Shown: positions 26,321 to 36,029, numbered from the stretch's first letter. The stretch: DNA of 64,000 nucleotides from Aliiglaciecola lipolytica (GCF_018860635.1 NZ_JAHKPT010000009.1:155280-219279); one strand, 5' to 3'. Notes: generated by a model not told the origin, from the letters alone. Numbers and translations: made by a program.

Positions 26321-28993
26321 TTACGCGTAAAGCGGATTAAGTTTATCGCCATCAATACCAAACTCTTTGATAGCATCTAGCACAACTTTCTTATCAATAT
26401 CACCGGCTTTGCTTAACTCAGTTAACGCTGCAAGGGCGATAAACTTAGCATCAACCTCGAAATGATGACGCAAGTTAGGACGACTATCAGAACGACCGAA
26501 ACCGTCGGTCCCTAGTACTTTATATTGACCTGGCACAAATGCACGAACTTGGTCAGCATAGTTTTTAACGTAGTCGGTCGCAGCAATAGTCGGGCCGTCA
26601 AACCCTTCTTCAAGCACGCTAGTGATATAAGGTACTTTGGCTTTTTTGTCTGGGTTTAGCATATTAAAGTGTTCGCAGTCTAAACCATCACGAGCCAATT
26701 CATTAAATGAAGGTACACTGAATACTTCAGAGGCAACTGAGAACTTATCTTTCAACAGTTGCGCAGCTTCACGAACTTGCAACAAAATAGTACCAGAACC
26801 AAGCAACTTAACTTTCTTCTTGCTCTTAGCTGTACCTACTTTTTCAAGAGAATAAATACCTTTAATAATTCCCTCTTCGGCACCCTTAGGCATTTCTGGC
26901 TGAACGTAGTTTTCGTTCATTACGGTTAGGTAATAGAATACATTCTCATGATTCTCACCCATGCGACGTAAACCGTCTTGCACAATCACAGCTACTTCAT
27001 AACCATAAGTTGGATCGTAAGTTACACAGTTTGGAATCAAAGCCGCTTGTACATGGCTGTGTCCATCTTGGTGTTGCAGACCTTCACCATTTAGTGTGGT
27101 TCTACCTGCTGTTCCACCAACTAAGAAACCTCTAGCCTGACTATCACCCGCAGCCCAAGCCATATCACCCACACGTTGGAAACCAAACATGGAGTAATAA
27201 ATGTAGACCGGAATCATAGGTAGGTTATTGGTTGAATAAGAAGTACCGGCAGCTAACCAAGATGCCATAGCACCAAGTTCGTTAATACCTTCTTGTAACA
27301 CCTGACCTTTTTTATCTTCGCGATAATAGGCTACTTGATCGGCATCTTGAGGAACGTATTTTTGTCCCTGACTAGAATAGATACCTACCTGGCGGAACAA
27401 ACCTTCCATACCAAAAGTACGGGCTTCATCTGGAATAATTGGTACGATACGGCTACCAATTTGTTTGTCTTTGAGCATCACGGTTAATACGCGAACAAAC
27501 GCCATAGTAGTGGAGATTTCACGCTCCCCTGACCCTTTAGTGATTGCTTCAAACGCTTTTAACGGTATCGCTGGTAAATCTTCAGTACTGTCCGCTAAAC
27601 GGGTTGGCATATAACCAAACAGCTTTTCTCTACGGCGTCTGAGATAAGTCAATTCAGGGCTATCTTCAGAAAACTTGTAATAAGGTAAGTTTTCAAGATC
27701 GTCATCAGCAACTGGAATATTGAAACGGTCGCGATATTGACGAACCGCATCTATGTCCATTTTCTTGACGTTGTGAGCAATGTTTTTGCCTTCACCAGCT
27801 GAACCTAAACCGTAACCTTTAACGGTTTTAGCTAGGATAACCTGAGGACGACCTTGTGTTTCTGAAGCACGTTTGTATGCAGCATAAACTTTTACTGGGT
27901 CGTGTCCACCACGATTCAAGCGCCAAATATCGTCATCTGACATGTTTGACACCATGTCTTTTAACTCTGGGTACTTACCAAAGAAGTTTTCGCGAGTGTA
28001 AGCGCCACCTTTGGCTTTGTAATTCTGGTATTCACCGTCGACAGTTTCATTCATTACATCGAGTAACTTGCCAGAGGTATCCCGTGCCAATAGAGGATCC
28101 CAATAACGTCCCCAAATGACTTTAATCACTTCCCAACCAGCACCGCGGAAAGTCCCTTCTAATTCTTGGATAATTTTACCATTACCACGAACAGGACCAT
28201 CAAGACGTTGCAAATTACAGTTGATGACAAATGTTAAGTTATCTAGCCCTTCACGAGAGGCTAGACCAATAGCACCTAAACTTTCAGGCTCATCAACTTC
28301 ACCATCGCCCATGAAACACCATACACGCTGTTCTGAACAATCTTTTAGTCCACGATTAGTGAGGTATTTTAAGAAGCGAGCTAGATAGATAGCCTGCATT
28401 GGACCTAAGCCCATAGATACAGTTGGGAACTGCCAAAAATCAGGCATTAACTTAGGATGAGGATAAGAGGAGATCCCCTTGCCATCCACTTCCTGACGGA
28501 AACCATCAAGCTGATCTTCAGTTAAACGACCTTCAATGTATGCGCGAGAATAAATTCCAGGAGAAACATGGCCCTGAACAAATAAATAGTCGCCGCCATC
28601 TTTTTCGTTTGGCGCACGGAAAAAGTGGTTAAAACCGACATCATAAAGCATAGCTGAAGATGCAAAACTTGATATATGGCCACCTAGCTCCAAATCTTTC
28701 TTAGAGCCGCGTAAAACCATCATCATTGCATTCCAACGAATTGCTTGACGAATTTTAGCTTCAATCGTTTGATCCCCAGGCATGGTCGGTTCTTGACCTG
28801 CGGGAATGGTGTTTATATAGGCAGTGGTAGCTGTGTACGGCAGGTAAGCACCATTACGGCGAGCCTTTTCGATCAAGCTTTCTAATAAGTAGTGAGCGCG
28901 TTCCACACCCTCTTCTTCAAGTACTGCGTCTAGTGCTTCTATCCATTCCTGGGTTTCTTGTGGATCCACATCCGGATGCATCATATCAGCCAT
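26321..28993 (-). CDS. aceE: Pyruvate dehydrogenase E1 component, homodimeric
   Basis: E1 decarboxylates pyruvate with thiamine diphosphate and acetylates E2. The 890-residue length and N-terminal DVDPQETQEWIEALDAVLE identify the homodimeric gammaproteobacterial type. The thiamine-diphosphate motif starts GDGEVDEPES. A ribosome site AAGGAAAG precedes ATG. It lies 134 bp downstream of pdhR, whose product represses the operon until pyruvate accumulates. Confidence 0.97.
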   Translation of the reverse strand: MADMMHPDVDPQETQEWIEALDAVLEEEGVERAHYLLESLIEKARRNGAYLPYTATTAYINTIPAGQEPTMPGDQTIEAKIRQAIRWNAMMMVLRGSKKDLELGGHISSFASSAMLYDVGFNHFFRAPNEKDGGDYLFVQGHVSPGIYSRAYIEGRLTEDQLDGFRQEVDGKGISSYPHPKLMPDFWQFPTVSMGLGPMQAIYLARFLKYLTNRGLKDCSEQRVWCFMGDGEVDEPESLGAIGLASREGLDNLTFVINCNLQRLDGPVRGNGKIIQELEGTFRGAGWEVIKVIWGRYWDPLLARDTSGKLLDVMNETVDGEYQNYKAKGGAYTRENFFGKYPELKDMVSNMSDDDIWRLNRGGHDPVKVYAAYKRASETQGRPQVILAKTVKGYGLGSAGEGKNIAHNVKKMDIDAVRQYRDRFNIPVADDDLENLPYYKFSEDSPELTYLRRRREKLFGYMPTRLADSTEDLPAIPLKAFEAITKGSGEREISTTMAFVRVLTVMLKDKQIGSRIVPIIPDEARTFGMEGLFRQVGIYSSQGQKYVPQDADQVAYYREDKKGQVLQEGINELGAMASWLAAGTSYSTNNLPMIPVYIYYSMFGFQRVGDMAWAAGDSQARGFLVGGTAGRTTLNGEGLQHQDGHSHVQAALIPNCVTYDPTYGYEVAVIVQDGLRRMGENHENVFYYLTVMNENYVQPEMPKGAEEGIIKGIYSLEKVGTAKSKKKVKLLGSGTILLQVREAAQLLKDKFSVASEVFSVPSFNELARDGLDCEHFNMLNPDKKAKVPYITSVLEEGFDGPTIAATDYVKNYADQVRAFVPGQYKVLGTDGFGRSDSRPNLRHHFEVDAKFIALAALTELSKAGDIDKKVVLDAIKEFGIDGDKLNPLYA

Positions 28994-29127
28994 GGTGCTT
29001 TCCTTTAGTTAGTTTAAAGTTAAAATTTACTGACCGAGAAAATAAAGAATAGTTTAAATTTATATTCTTTTCTTTCAGTTCAGTAAGTAAATTACATAAA
29101 TTAGCAATATTAACAATGCCAATAAGG

Positions 29128-29883
29128 TTATTTCTGTATTTCAATTCTTCTAAGTGCCCGTTGAATTCTGGTATCTTGTCGGTTTATTTCTAACAAGATA
29201 TCTTCAATGAACGCCAAGTGTTCATTGCTTGCTTGCCTAGCAGTTTCCGGGTCACGAGAAACTATTCCAGCCAATATTTTTTCACGTTGTTTATGAATGA
29301 TGTCAGTGACATCGTCTCTAATCGCTAACATTTCAAAGTTAGCTTTAATATTTTCCTGCAACATCGACTTCAAGCTACGCATAACATGCACTAACACCAA
29401 ATTGTGTGAGGCTTTAGCCATGGCGAGATAAAAATCTACCAAGGCTTTAGATAAATCTGTTTTGTCTGATTTTTTAGAAAGCTCCGAAATGGACGCTAGT
29501 GCTTCTTCTAATTTAACGTAGTCTTCTGGCTGGCCTCGCAGCGCAGCATAATATGCAGCCATGCCTTCTAAAGCATGACGAAATTCGAGTAAATCAAATT
29601 GAGTTTCAGGTCGTTTAGCAATTAGATCCAGAAGAGGATCGGTAACCGATGCAGTAAGATTACGCTTAACAAAGGTACCACCGCCTTGCTTGCGTAACAG
29701 CAAACCGCGAGCTTCTAAATTTTGAATCGCTTCACGTAATGACGGTCTAGATACGGCGAAATTCTCGGCGAGCTCACGTTCCGAAGGTAACTTTTGACCA
29801 GCTAATAAACGCCCATCAATGATCATCGATTCAAGCTGTTCAGTGATCACATCAGAAAGTTTTCTCGACTGTATGCGTTGCAT
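29128..29883 (-). CDS. pdhR: Pyruvate dehydrogenase complex repressor PdhR
   Basis: GntR family regulator, FadR subfamily, 251 residues. The N-terminal winged helix (about 5-75) includes LPSERELAENFAVSRPSLREA, and a C-terminal FCD domain (about 95-235) senses pyruvate in the known homologue. It is the first gene of the pdh operon, and a near-consensus PdhR site lies about 105 bp upstream, so it probably controls itself as well as aceEF. Confidence 0.93.
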   Translation of the reverse strand: MQRIQSRKLSDVITEQLESMIIDGRLLAGQKLPSERELAENFAVSRPSLREAIQNLEARGLLLRKQGGGTFVKRNLTASVTDPLLDLIAKRPETQFDLLEFRHALEGMAAYYAALRGQPEDYVKLEEALASISELSKKSDKTDLSKALVDFYLAMAKASHNLVLVHVMRSLKSMLQENIKANFEMLAIRDDVTDIIHKQREKILAGIVSRDPETARQASNEHLAFIEDILLEINRQDTRIQRALRRIEIQK

Positions 29884-29987
29884 ATTTGCGTGTGCTTCCT
29901 CAAAAAATGTTAGGACCTGCCATATTTTTAGGACTCGCCATAGTGTTAATTAGCAAAAAACTTAGTTTGCTACACCCCACACTGCAA

Positions 29988-30002
29988 ATTGGTAAGACCA
30001 TT
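29988..30002. promoter_or_regulatory. PdhR operator upstream of pdhR
   Basis: ATTGGTAAGACCATT closely matches the E. coli PdhR consensus ATTGGTATGACCAAT, with the TGGT-N3-ACCA core intact. Position before pdhR indicates autoregulation of the operon. Confidence 0.75.
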
Positions 30003-30052
30003 TTACCTAATAGGTTAGACTAGTTATTTAATTACGTAAACCTTTTACCTAA
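30001..30052. repeat. Direct repeats TTTTACCTAA upstream of pdhR
   Basis: TTTTACCTAA occurs at 30001-30010 and 30043-30052, 42 bp apart (four helical turns), with the first copy overlapping the PdhR site. A related TAGGTTAG lies between. They could be binding sites of a second regulator. Confidence 0.35.
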
Positions 30053-30170
30053 AAAACTTGTTCAATGATTCTGTTAATTAAATTCGAAAATTGTTAAACA
30101 ACGTATTTTTAAAGGCCTTTAAAGCGAGGTCAGACCATTACATTCAATGATAGCATTTAGGGTGTTTAAT

Positions 30171-30995
30171 TTACCTCAACCAACCAGAAAGCGATAACAC
30201 TGATATTAAGACCACTAAAAACATCACATTTCGTTTGGCTAAACGCACCAAAGTGCAAGGCTCTTCAGTATAGTCCTCTTTGTTAATATCGACTTCTTCT
30301 GCGGCGTCGGCGACTTTGCATAAAAGTTCTTTTGCCGAAACATTAAGGTCAAATAAATACTTCAACCAAATTGGCAATGCGCGAGAAAAGTGCCCCATCA
30401 GCAACAACCCTAAAGCGGTAATTCTTGCAGGTAGCCAATCAAGAATAGCCATTAATTGTTGGGCTATGCTTAATTCATTTTGAAACTCTGTTTTGTAAGC
30501 ATGAGTTGTGCTTCTTGCCAAAACATACATAACCGCACCCGCAGGGCCAAGCAACGCGAACCAAATAATCACCGCCGCATAATGTTGATAGTTCAACCAT
30601 ACCAATTCTTGGCCAAATGAGCCTGGGCTGTCTCCACTGTGGCCCAACTGATCGGCATACATAGTACAAGCCTGAAAATCACCTCGATTAGCCGCTTGCA
30701 GATAACATTTGTACACATCTCGCAAATTGGGACAGCCTATACATACCATCAAAATCGCGGTATCAAGAATGAGTCTAGTCAAAGCGTTATCAACGCTATT
30801 GATTAATATTAGAAGGATTAGCGCAGGAAGAATAACCACCGCTAAAAAACTGGCAGTGGACATATCTTCAGAAAAGATATTTTTTCTCATTAAAAAACGT
30901 TGATAAAGGCCATTATAGAAACTCTCTCGCCAATACTTGGTTTGAGTGGCTACACGTTCTGCCATCAAAACCACAATCAAGCTAATTAATGTCAT
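30171..30995 (-). CDS. ampE: AmpE-like inner-membrane protein
   Basis: 274 residues with about four hydrophobic segments (N-terminus, about 50-90, 140-160 and the C-terminal 255-272). The order ampD-ampE and the family N-terminus TLISLIVVLMAERV support AmpE. The protein belongs to the CobD/CbiB-related family; its exact role in beta-lactamase signalling is unclear. It is 72 bp downstream of ampD. No ampC or ampR is visible in the window. Confidence 0.8.
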   Translation of the reverse strand: MTLISLIVVLMAERVATQTKYWRESFYNGLYQRFLMRKNIFSEDMSTASFLAVVILPALILLILINSVDNALTRLILDTAILMVCIGCPNLRDVYKCYLQAANRGDFQACTMYADQLGHSGDSPGSFGQELVWLNYQHYAAVIIWFALLGPAGAVMYVLARSTTHAYKTEFQNELSIAQQLMAILDWLPARITALGLLLMGHFSRALPIWLKYLFDLNVSAKELLCKVADAAEEVDINKEDYTEEPCTLVRLAKRNVMFLVVLISVLSLSGWLR

Positions 30996-31067
30996 GTAAC
31001 TTCCTTCTATTTATTATATTCATTATAAAAAAGTGTTTGCTGCAAAAAAGCGCTGCAGGCCTCGGCC

Positions 31068-31643
31068 TTATATGCTCTTGCTGAAACTAATCTGTTGCCT
31101 AAAGCCTGGCCAATCAAAACTCACCCCAGGATCAGTTTTACGTCCTGGAGCAATATCATTATGGCCGACGATTCTACCTATAGTAATTAATGGGTATTTT
31201 TCAACAATAACGTTAGTGACTTGAATCAATGCTGCATATTGCTGTTCACTATATGCGGTATTATCTGTCCCTTCCAACTCAATGCCAATTGAAAAATCAT
31301 TGCATCTGGTACGACCTTGAAAGGACGAAACACCAGCATGCCAAGCGCGTTCTTCGAATCCTACAAATTGGATAATTTGACCGTCTCGTCGAATCAACAA
31401 ATGAGATGACACCCGCATCTGATATATTTGTTCAAATATAGGATGGCTGTGAGGCTGAAGTTTTCCAGCAAAAAAATCTAAAATATGCGGGCCGCCGAAT
31501 TCACCGGGAGGCAATGATATATTGTGGATTACCAATAGACTGATATCATGGTTCGCTGGTCTGCAATCAAAATGCTCACATTCAGAACGTTGAACCGAAT
31601 CTAGCCAACCCGCGTTTATTTGCAATCTGGTGTCTGAGACCAT
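31068..31643 (-). CDS. ampD: 1,6-anhydro-N-acetylmuramyl-L-alanine amidase AmpD
   Basis: AmpD is a cytosolic zinc amidase that removes the peptide from anhydromuropeptides during cell-wall recycling. The 191-residue sequence shows zinc ligands H40 (VIHN), H161 (GHNDIAPGRKTDPG) and D171, and the conserved IELEG segment near 121-125. It has no signal peptide, as expected for AmpD rather than the periplasmic AmiD. It pairs with ampE downstream. Other recycling genes, murU and amgK, lie at 45-47 kb. Confidence 0.93.
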   Translation of the reverse strand: MVSDTRLQINAGWLDSVQRSECEHFDCRPANHDISLLVIHNISLPPGEFGGPHILDFFAGKLQPHSHPIFEQIYQMRVSSHLLIRRDGQIIQFVGFEERAWHAGVSSFQGRTRCNDFSIGIELEGTDNTAYSEQQYAALIQVTNVIVEKYPLITIGRIVGHNDIAPGRKTDPGVSFDWPGFRQQISFSKSI

Positions 31644-31700
31644 ATATAAAAATAGCCGTTAATATATAAGCGATAAAGAAGCAGCATAGCAGGGTATAGA

Positions 31701-32225
31701 ATGGAACAAAATCAATCACCAGCGGAAAACTCCACTAAAATAGGAAAATGGATGTTTTTTGCGTTTTGGATAGTCGGTCTGTTGCTGCTATCGCTATTTT
31801 TTGGTGATCGTTTAGAAAAACAAAAAAATCCAAATCAAAATCCGCAAAGTCAGCTAAACAACGGTGCCGCTGAAGTTAAGCTCAAGCGCAATCGTATGGG
31901 CCATTATGTAGCCAGTGGCCTGATTAATGGACAACCTGTTACCTTTTTATTAGATACAGGCGCAACCAATGTATCTGTTCCAGCTCATTTGGCCAATGAA
32001 TTAGGTTTAGTCGGTGGCGCTAGATACTCCGTTTCAACCGCTAACGGCAATGTGACTGTAGCGCAAACTAACATCCAACAACTTGACTTAGGCTCGATCC
32101 GAATAAACGACGTGCGTGCCAGTATCAACCCCGGTATGTTAAGTGATGAAATTCTGTTAGGTATGAGTGTACTCAAACAGTTGGAATTTACTCAACGTGG
32201 TGATTGGTTAATACTGCGACATTAA
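31701..32225 (+). CDS. Membrane-anchored retropepsin-like aspartic protease
   Basis: 174 residues with one transmembrane segment (about 16-34), a linker rich in N/Q, then a single retropepsin domain with the active-site triad DTG at 85-87 in FLLDTGATNVSVP and the later ILLGMSVLKQLEF. Such clan AA proteases act as dimers. The catalytic domain should face the periplasm. It is divergent from ampD, 57 bp apart, and 60 bp upstream of nadC. Substrate unknown. Confidence 0.82.
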   Translation: MEQNQSPAENSTKIGKWMFFAFWIVGLLLLSLFFGDRLEKQKNPNQNPQSQLNNGAAEVKLKRNRMGHYVASGLINGQPVTFLLDTGATNVSVPAHLANELGLVGGARYSVSTANGNVTVAQTNIQQLDLGSIRINDVRASINPGMLSDEILLGMSVLKQLEFTQRGDWLILRH

Positions 32226-32285
32226 CGATATTAAATAGATTACCTCTTGGCTAATCTGCGATTACTTTACTTGTGTGACTTATAT

Positions 32286-33125
32286 ATGAATCAAAACTCG
32301 ATAATAAAAGATGTTGAGCAAGCGCTTGACGAGGATTTAAATGGCTTAGGCCCAATAGATGGAGACATTACCGCGGCATTAATTAGTAATGATGTGATGG
32401 TAAAAGCATCTATTCTAACCCGAGAAGACTGTACAATATGCGGTATACAATGGGCAACTGAAACCTTTAGACAAGTTAACCCAGACATTACAGTCAATTG
32501 GTTAGTGGCCGACGGAGATGTGTGTGAGGCCAATCAAATATTCTGTGAGCTCTCCGGTTCTGCCCGTTCCATACTAACCGCTGAACGTACTGCGCTTAAT
32601 TTTTTACAAACATTATCTGGAACTGCAACCACGGCGAAAGCCTACGTTGATTTACTCGCGGGTAGCGGGATTACCTTATTAGACACCCGTAAAACCATAC
32701 CTGGTATGCGCATGGCACAGAAATATGCGGTAAAATGCGGTGGTGCCGAAAATCATCGTATTGGTTTATTTGATGCTTTCCTTATAAAAGAAAACCACAT
32801 ATTGGCGTGCGGCTCTATTGCCAACGCAGTTAAACAAGCGCGCCAAAATATGCCGCAAGCCAAGGTGGAAGTGGAAGTGGAAAGCCTCGAAGAGCTGAAA
32901 CAGGCGATAGATGCAAGGGCAGATATTGTGATGTTGGATAATTTTGATCACGAAATGCTTAGTCAAGCAGTATTGATCAATCAAAAAACAGTGAAATTGG
33001 AAGTTTCGGGCAATATAACCGAAGAAAAATTGCATAATTTGCGGGGAATAGGTATAGATTTTGTGTCATCAGGGGCTTTAACCAAGGATGTCAAATCAAT
33101 TGATTTATCTCTTAGAATCAATTAG
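32286..33125 (+). CDS. nadC: Nicotinate-nucleotide pyrophosphorylase (carboxylating)
   Basis: NadC converts quinolinate and PRPP to nicotinate mononucleotide in NAD synthesis. Family motifs include ERTALNFLQTLSGTAT, DTRKTIPGMR and AVKCGGAENHRIGL. I prefer the ATG at 32286 (279 residues); the frame opens at TTG 32247, but those residues do not look like the family. The nadC-ampD-ampE neighbourhood matches E. coli. Confidence 0.93.
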   Translation: MNQNSIIKDVEQALDEDLNGLGPIDGDITAALISNDVMVKASILTREDCTICGIQWATETFRQVNPDITVNWLVADGDVCEANQIFCELSGSARSILTAERTALNFLQTLSGTATTAKAYVDLLAGSGITLLDTRKTIPGMRMAQKYAVKCGGAENHRIGLFDAFLIKENHILACGSIANAVKQARQNMPQAKVEVEVESLEELKQAIDARADIVMLDNFDHEMLSQAVLINQKTVKLEVSGNITEEKLHNLRGIGIDFVSSGALTKDVKSIDLSLRIN

Positions 33126-33186
33126 TTAACTATTTATAGACGGCAAAATTGTTTGATGAAAGAGACTTGAGTATATTTCTGCATAC

Positions 33187-33214
33187 TTGTCAGTAACGGA
33201 TCTCGTTCTATACT
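33187..33214 (+). promoter_or_regulatory. Sigma-70 promoter candidate of pilA
   Basis: TTGTCA (33187-33192), a 16-bp spacer and TATACT (33209-33214) each differ from consensus by one base. It would give a leader of about 110 nt before pilA. No sigma-54 -24/-12 element of the PilSR-dependent kind was found. Confidence 0.5.
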
Positions 33215-33330
33215 GATTATGAATTCAACGAGGACGCCATCAAACGCAAACGTAGTTGTGGCAACAAACAACTTAACTAATTATTTTACAGTAACTTAAA
33301 TCGCACTCAATGGTGCAGGAGATAAATACC

Positions 33331-33744
33331 ATGAAAATGACTCAAATGACTAACAACAAAGGTTTTACACTAATTGAATTGATGATCGTTGTAGCGATTA
33401 TCGGTATTCTTGCAGCCATCGCATTACCTGCTTACCAAGGGTACACAGATAAAGCGAAATTCTCAGAAATTACTAACTCAACTGCTGCAGCAAAATCAGC
33501 TGTTGAAGTATGTGCTCAAGTAAATAACTCAGTAACTGGTTGTACTGGTGGTACTAATGGTATCCCAACTAACATAACAGCTACAGCAACTCTAAACGGG
33601 TTAGTTACTACAGACGGCGAAATTGTTGCAACATTTAAAGCTGATAGTTCATCATTAGCTGGTAGTACATTCACTATGACCCCTACCCTTGCCAGTGGTC
33701 GTGTTGAATGGACTGCAGTATGTAACCCAACTACTCTTTGCTAA
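33331..33744 (+). CDS. pilA: Type IV major pilin-like protein (PilA)
   Basis: A type IVa prepilin of 137 residues. The leader [11 protein letters not shown] is followed by [10 protein letters not shown], with cleavage after G11 and E16 as the conserved glutamate 5 of the mature pilin. Cysteine pairs lie in the middle (VCAQ...GCTGG) and at the end (VCNPTTLC); the latter would close the D-region loop. The start at 33331 has AGGAG at a spacing of 9; the open frame begins at 33310 without support. PilD, encoded downstream, should process it. A strong terminator follows, so pilA is likely its own transcript. Confidence 0.92.
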   Translation: MKMTQMTNNKGFTLIELMIVVAIIGILAAIALPAYQGYTDKAKFSEITNSTAAAKSAVEVCAQVNNSVTGCTGGTNGIPTNITATATLNGLVTTDGEIVATFKADSSSLAGSTFTMTPTLASGRVEWTAVCNPTTLC

Positions 33745-33768
33745 TACATAGCTAGTCGAATAAGATTT

Positions 33769-33793
33769 AAAGCCCAGGTTGTCTGGGCTTTTT
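33769..33793 (+). terminator. Terminator after pilA
   Basis: AAAGCCCAG / CTGGGCTTT, 5-nt loop and a run of T residues. It explains high pilin expression separate from pilC. Confidence 0.88.
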
Positions 33794-33824
33794 GGTTTAA
33801 ACAATAGGGTATTTAGGTGTAACA

Positions 33825-35033
33825 ATGGCTAAGACTGCGGAAATTTATACCTGGAATGGGGTCGATAAAAAAGGCCACAACCGTAAAGGTGAGATCAGCG
33901 CTGTTTCTTTATCTGAAGCAAAAAATATGCTGCGCCGCCAAGGCGTTTCTGCCACCAAGGTCAAAAAGCTAGCCAAACCCTTATTTGGTAAAAAAGATAA
34001 AGTTTCTGCCCAAGATATCAGTGTCGTATCTCGGCAAATCGCCACCATGCTTGGGGCGGGTGTTACATTAATTCAAACCATCGACATGATCGCCCAAGGT
34101 CACGCAAAACAGAGCATGCGTCGAATGCTTACCGAGATTGCCGATGAAGTAAAAGCCGGCAATCCGTTATCTAGCGCACTTAGGAAACATCCAAATCAAT
34201 TCGAAGACTTGTATTGTGATTTGGTTGAAACCGGTGAACAATCCGGTGCACTTGAAACCATCTATGACCGTATTGCTACCTACAAAGAAAAAGCCGAAGC
34301 GCTAAAATCGAAAATCAAAAAAGCCATGTTCTACCCTATTGCGGTAGTAGTAGTCGCCTTTATTGTGACCACTATTTTGCTGGTATTTGTGGTACCTCAA
34401 TTTGAAGAGATTTTTAGCAGTTTTGGTGCAGAGCTACCGGCATTTACCCTTTTTGTATTGGCTATTTCCCAGTTTGTGCAGGATTTTGGTATTTTTATCG
34501 CCGCCGGTGTCGCGATTGCCGCGGTGCTCTTTATCCGCGCCCATAAAAAGTCACGAAACTTACGAGACAGTGTCGATAAAAAAATACTGAAAATTCCGGT
34601 AATTGGTGAAATCCTGAAAAAAGCCTCAATCGCTCGATTTACCCGTACACTTGCAACCACCTTTGCTGCTGGTGTGCCTTTGATTGGCGCATTGGACTCA
34701 GCTGCTGGCGCTTCGGGCAATGCAGTTTTTCGGGATGCTATATTATTTATTAAGCGGGAAGTTGCTGGCGGTATGCAAATGAACACCGCGATGCGCGCAA
34801 CAGGCGTGTTTCCAGACATGGTGACGCAAATGATTGCCATCGGTGAAGAGTCTGGGGCAGTGGATGATATGCTCAGTAAAATTGCTACTATTTACGAAGC
34901 CGAAGTAGATGACATGGTTGACGGCTTAACCAGTTTGTTAGAGCCGATGATTATGGCTGTTTTAGGGGTGGTCATTGGTGGTTTGATTGTCGCTATGTAT
35001 TTACCAATCTTCCAAATGGGTAACGTGGTTTAG
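33825..35033 (+). CDS. pilC: Type IV pilus inner-membrane platform protein PilC
   Basis: 402 residues with two GspF domains (about 70-190 and 270-395) and three membrane segments (about 168-192, 205-235, 372-395). PilC is the platform between the pilus and its cytoplasmic ATPases. The gene starts only 80 bp after pilA. In the usual pilA-pilB-pilC-pilD cluster the pilB assembly ATPase would lie between them; here the gap holds only a terminator. Confidence 0.93.
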   Translation: MAKTAEIYTWNGVDKKGHNRKGEISAVSLSEAKNMLRRQGVSATKVKKLAKPLFGKKDKVSAQDISVVSRQIATMLGAGVTLIQTIDMIAQGHAKQSMRRMLTEIADEVKAGNPLSSALRKHPNQFEDLYCDLVETGEQSGALETIYDRIATYKEKAEALKSKIKKAMFYPIAVVVVAFIVTTILLVFVVPQFEEIFSSFGAELPAFTLFVLAISQFVQDFGIFIAAGVAIAAVLFIRAHKKSRNLRDSVDKKILKIPVIGEILKKASIARFTRTLATTFAAGVPLIGALDSAAGASGNAVFRDAILFIKREVAGGMQMNTAMRATGVFPDMVTQMIAIGEESGAVDDMLSKIATIYEAEVDDMVDGLTSLLEPMIMAVLGVVIGGLIVAMYLPIFQMGNVV

Positions 35034-35150
35034 CAAAAGCCAGACTCACGTTATATAATTCGTATTATGATTGCTAGAAAGGTTTCTACCTAAAGACTTT
35101 TCTGGCAAGCTTAAACAAAATGATTTTTCATAATAATAAAGTGCCTATAT

Positions 35151-36029
35151 ATGCCTGCGATGTTTGAGCTCTTAGCCGATTCACCCCTATTTTTTGTTAG
35201 TTTTGTCTTTGTCGTCAGTTTATTGGTAGGCAGTTTTTTAAATGTGGTTATTTACCGCTTGCCGGTAATGATGGAAAGAGGTTGGAAACAAGAGTATCAA
35301 CAATATTTCCAGCCAGAATCAGCAGAACAAGCCTCTTCAGAAACGTTCAATTTAATTAAACCTGACTCAACTTGCCCTAAGTGCCAACATAAAATAAGAG
35401 CTTGGGAGAATATTCCAGTGATTAGCTGGCTTTTTCTTAAGGGAAAATGCAGCCAGTGCAAAAATCCAATTTCATTTCGCTACCCTGCCGTTGAGTTGCT
35501 GACTGCTTTAGCCAGCATGGCAATAGCCTGGCATTTTGGTTTCGGATGGCAAGCCGCCGCCGCAGTGTTACTGACTTGGTGCCTGATTGCGTTAATTTTT
35601 ATTGATATCGATAAAATGTTGTTACCGGATCAAATTACCCTGCCAGTTTTATGGTTAGGTCTAGTATTCAGTACCACGGGCTTATTTGTAAGTCCTATCG
35701 ACGCCATAATTGGAGCGGCAGCAGGTTACCTAAGTCTGTGGAGTGTTTACTGGCTGTTTAAGTTACTCACAGGCAAAGAAGGAATGGGTTACGGTGATTT
35801 TAAATTGCTCGCAGCCTTAGGTGCTTGGGTGGGTTGGCAATACCTTCCGATCATCATATTACTTTCATCTTTTGTTGGTGCAATTATAGGAATTAGCTAT
35901 TTATTGATCAAAGGAAAAGATAAAGGCAGCCATATTCCTTTTGGTCCGTACTTGGCGATTGCCGGTTGGCTGACGTTAATTTATGGCAAAGATATAGCTA
36001 ACTGGTATTGGAGTTGGGCAATAGCATGA
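35151..36029 (+). CDS. pilD: Prepilin peptidase/N-methyltransferase PilD
   Basis: PilD cleaves prepilin leaders and methylates the new N-terminus. The 292-residue membrane protein has the four-cysteine cytoplasmic motif (C75, C78, C100, C103) and the two catalytic aspartates in FIDIDKMLLPD (D152 region) and GMGYGDFK (D216). About seven membrane segments. It overlaps coaE by the ATGA junction, so both are translated together, as in related bacteria. Confidence 0.95.
   Translation: MPAMFELLADSPLFFVSFVFVVSLLVGSFLNVVIYRLPVMMERGWKQEYQQYFQPESAEQASSETFNLIKPDSTCPKCQHKIRAWENIPVISWLFLKGKCSQCKNPISFRYPAVELLTALASMAIAWHFGFGWQAAAAVLLTWCLIALIFIDIDKMLLPDQITLPVLWLGLVFSTTGLFVSPIDAIIGAAAGYLSLWSVYWLFKLLTGKEGMGYGDFKLLAALGAWVGWQYLPIIILLSSFVGAIIGISYLLIKGKDKGSHIPFGPYLAIAGWLTLIYGKDIANWYWSWAIA

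Noticed and set aside
24423-26330. Several open frames on the plus strand opposite aceF
   Set aside because: They mirror the repeated lipoyl domains and Ala/Pro linkers of aceF, whose domains and motifs are complete on the minus strand.
33126-33330. Sigma-54 promoter for pilA
   Set aside because: No TGGCAC-N5-TTGC element; the best candidate, TGGCAACAAACAACTT, lacks the -12 GC. A sigma-70 promoter fits better.
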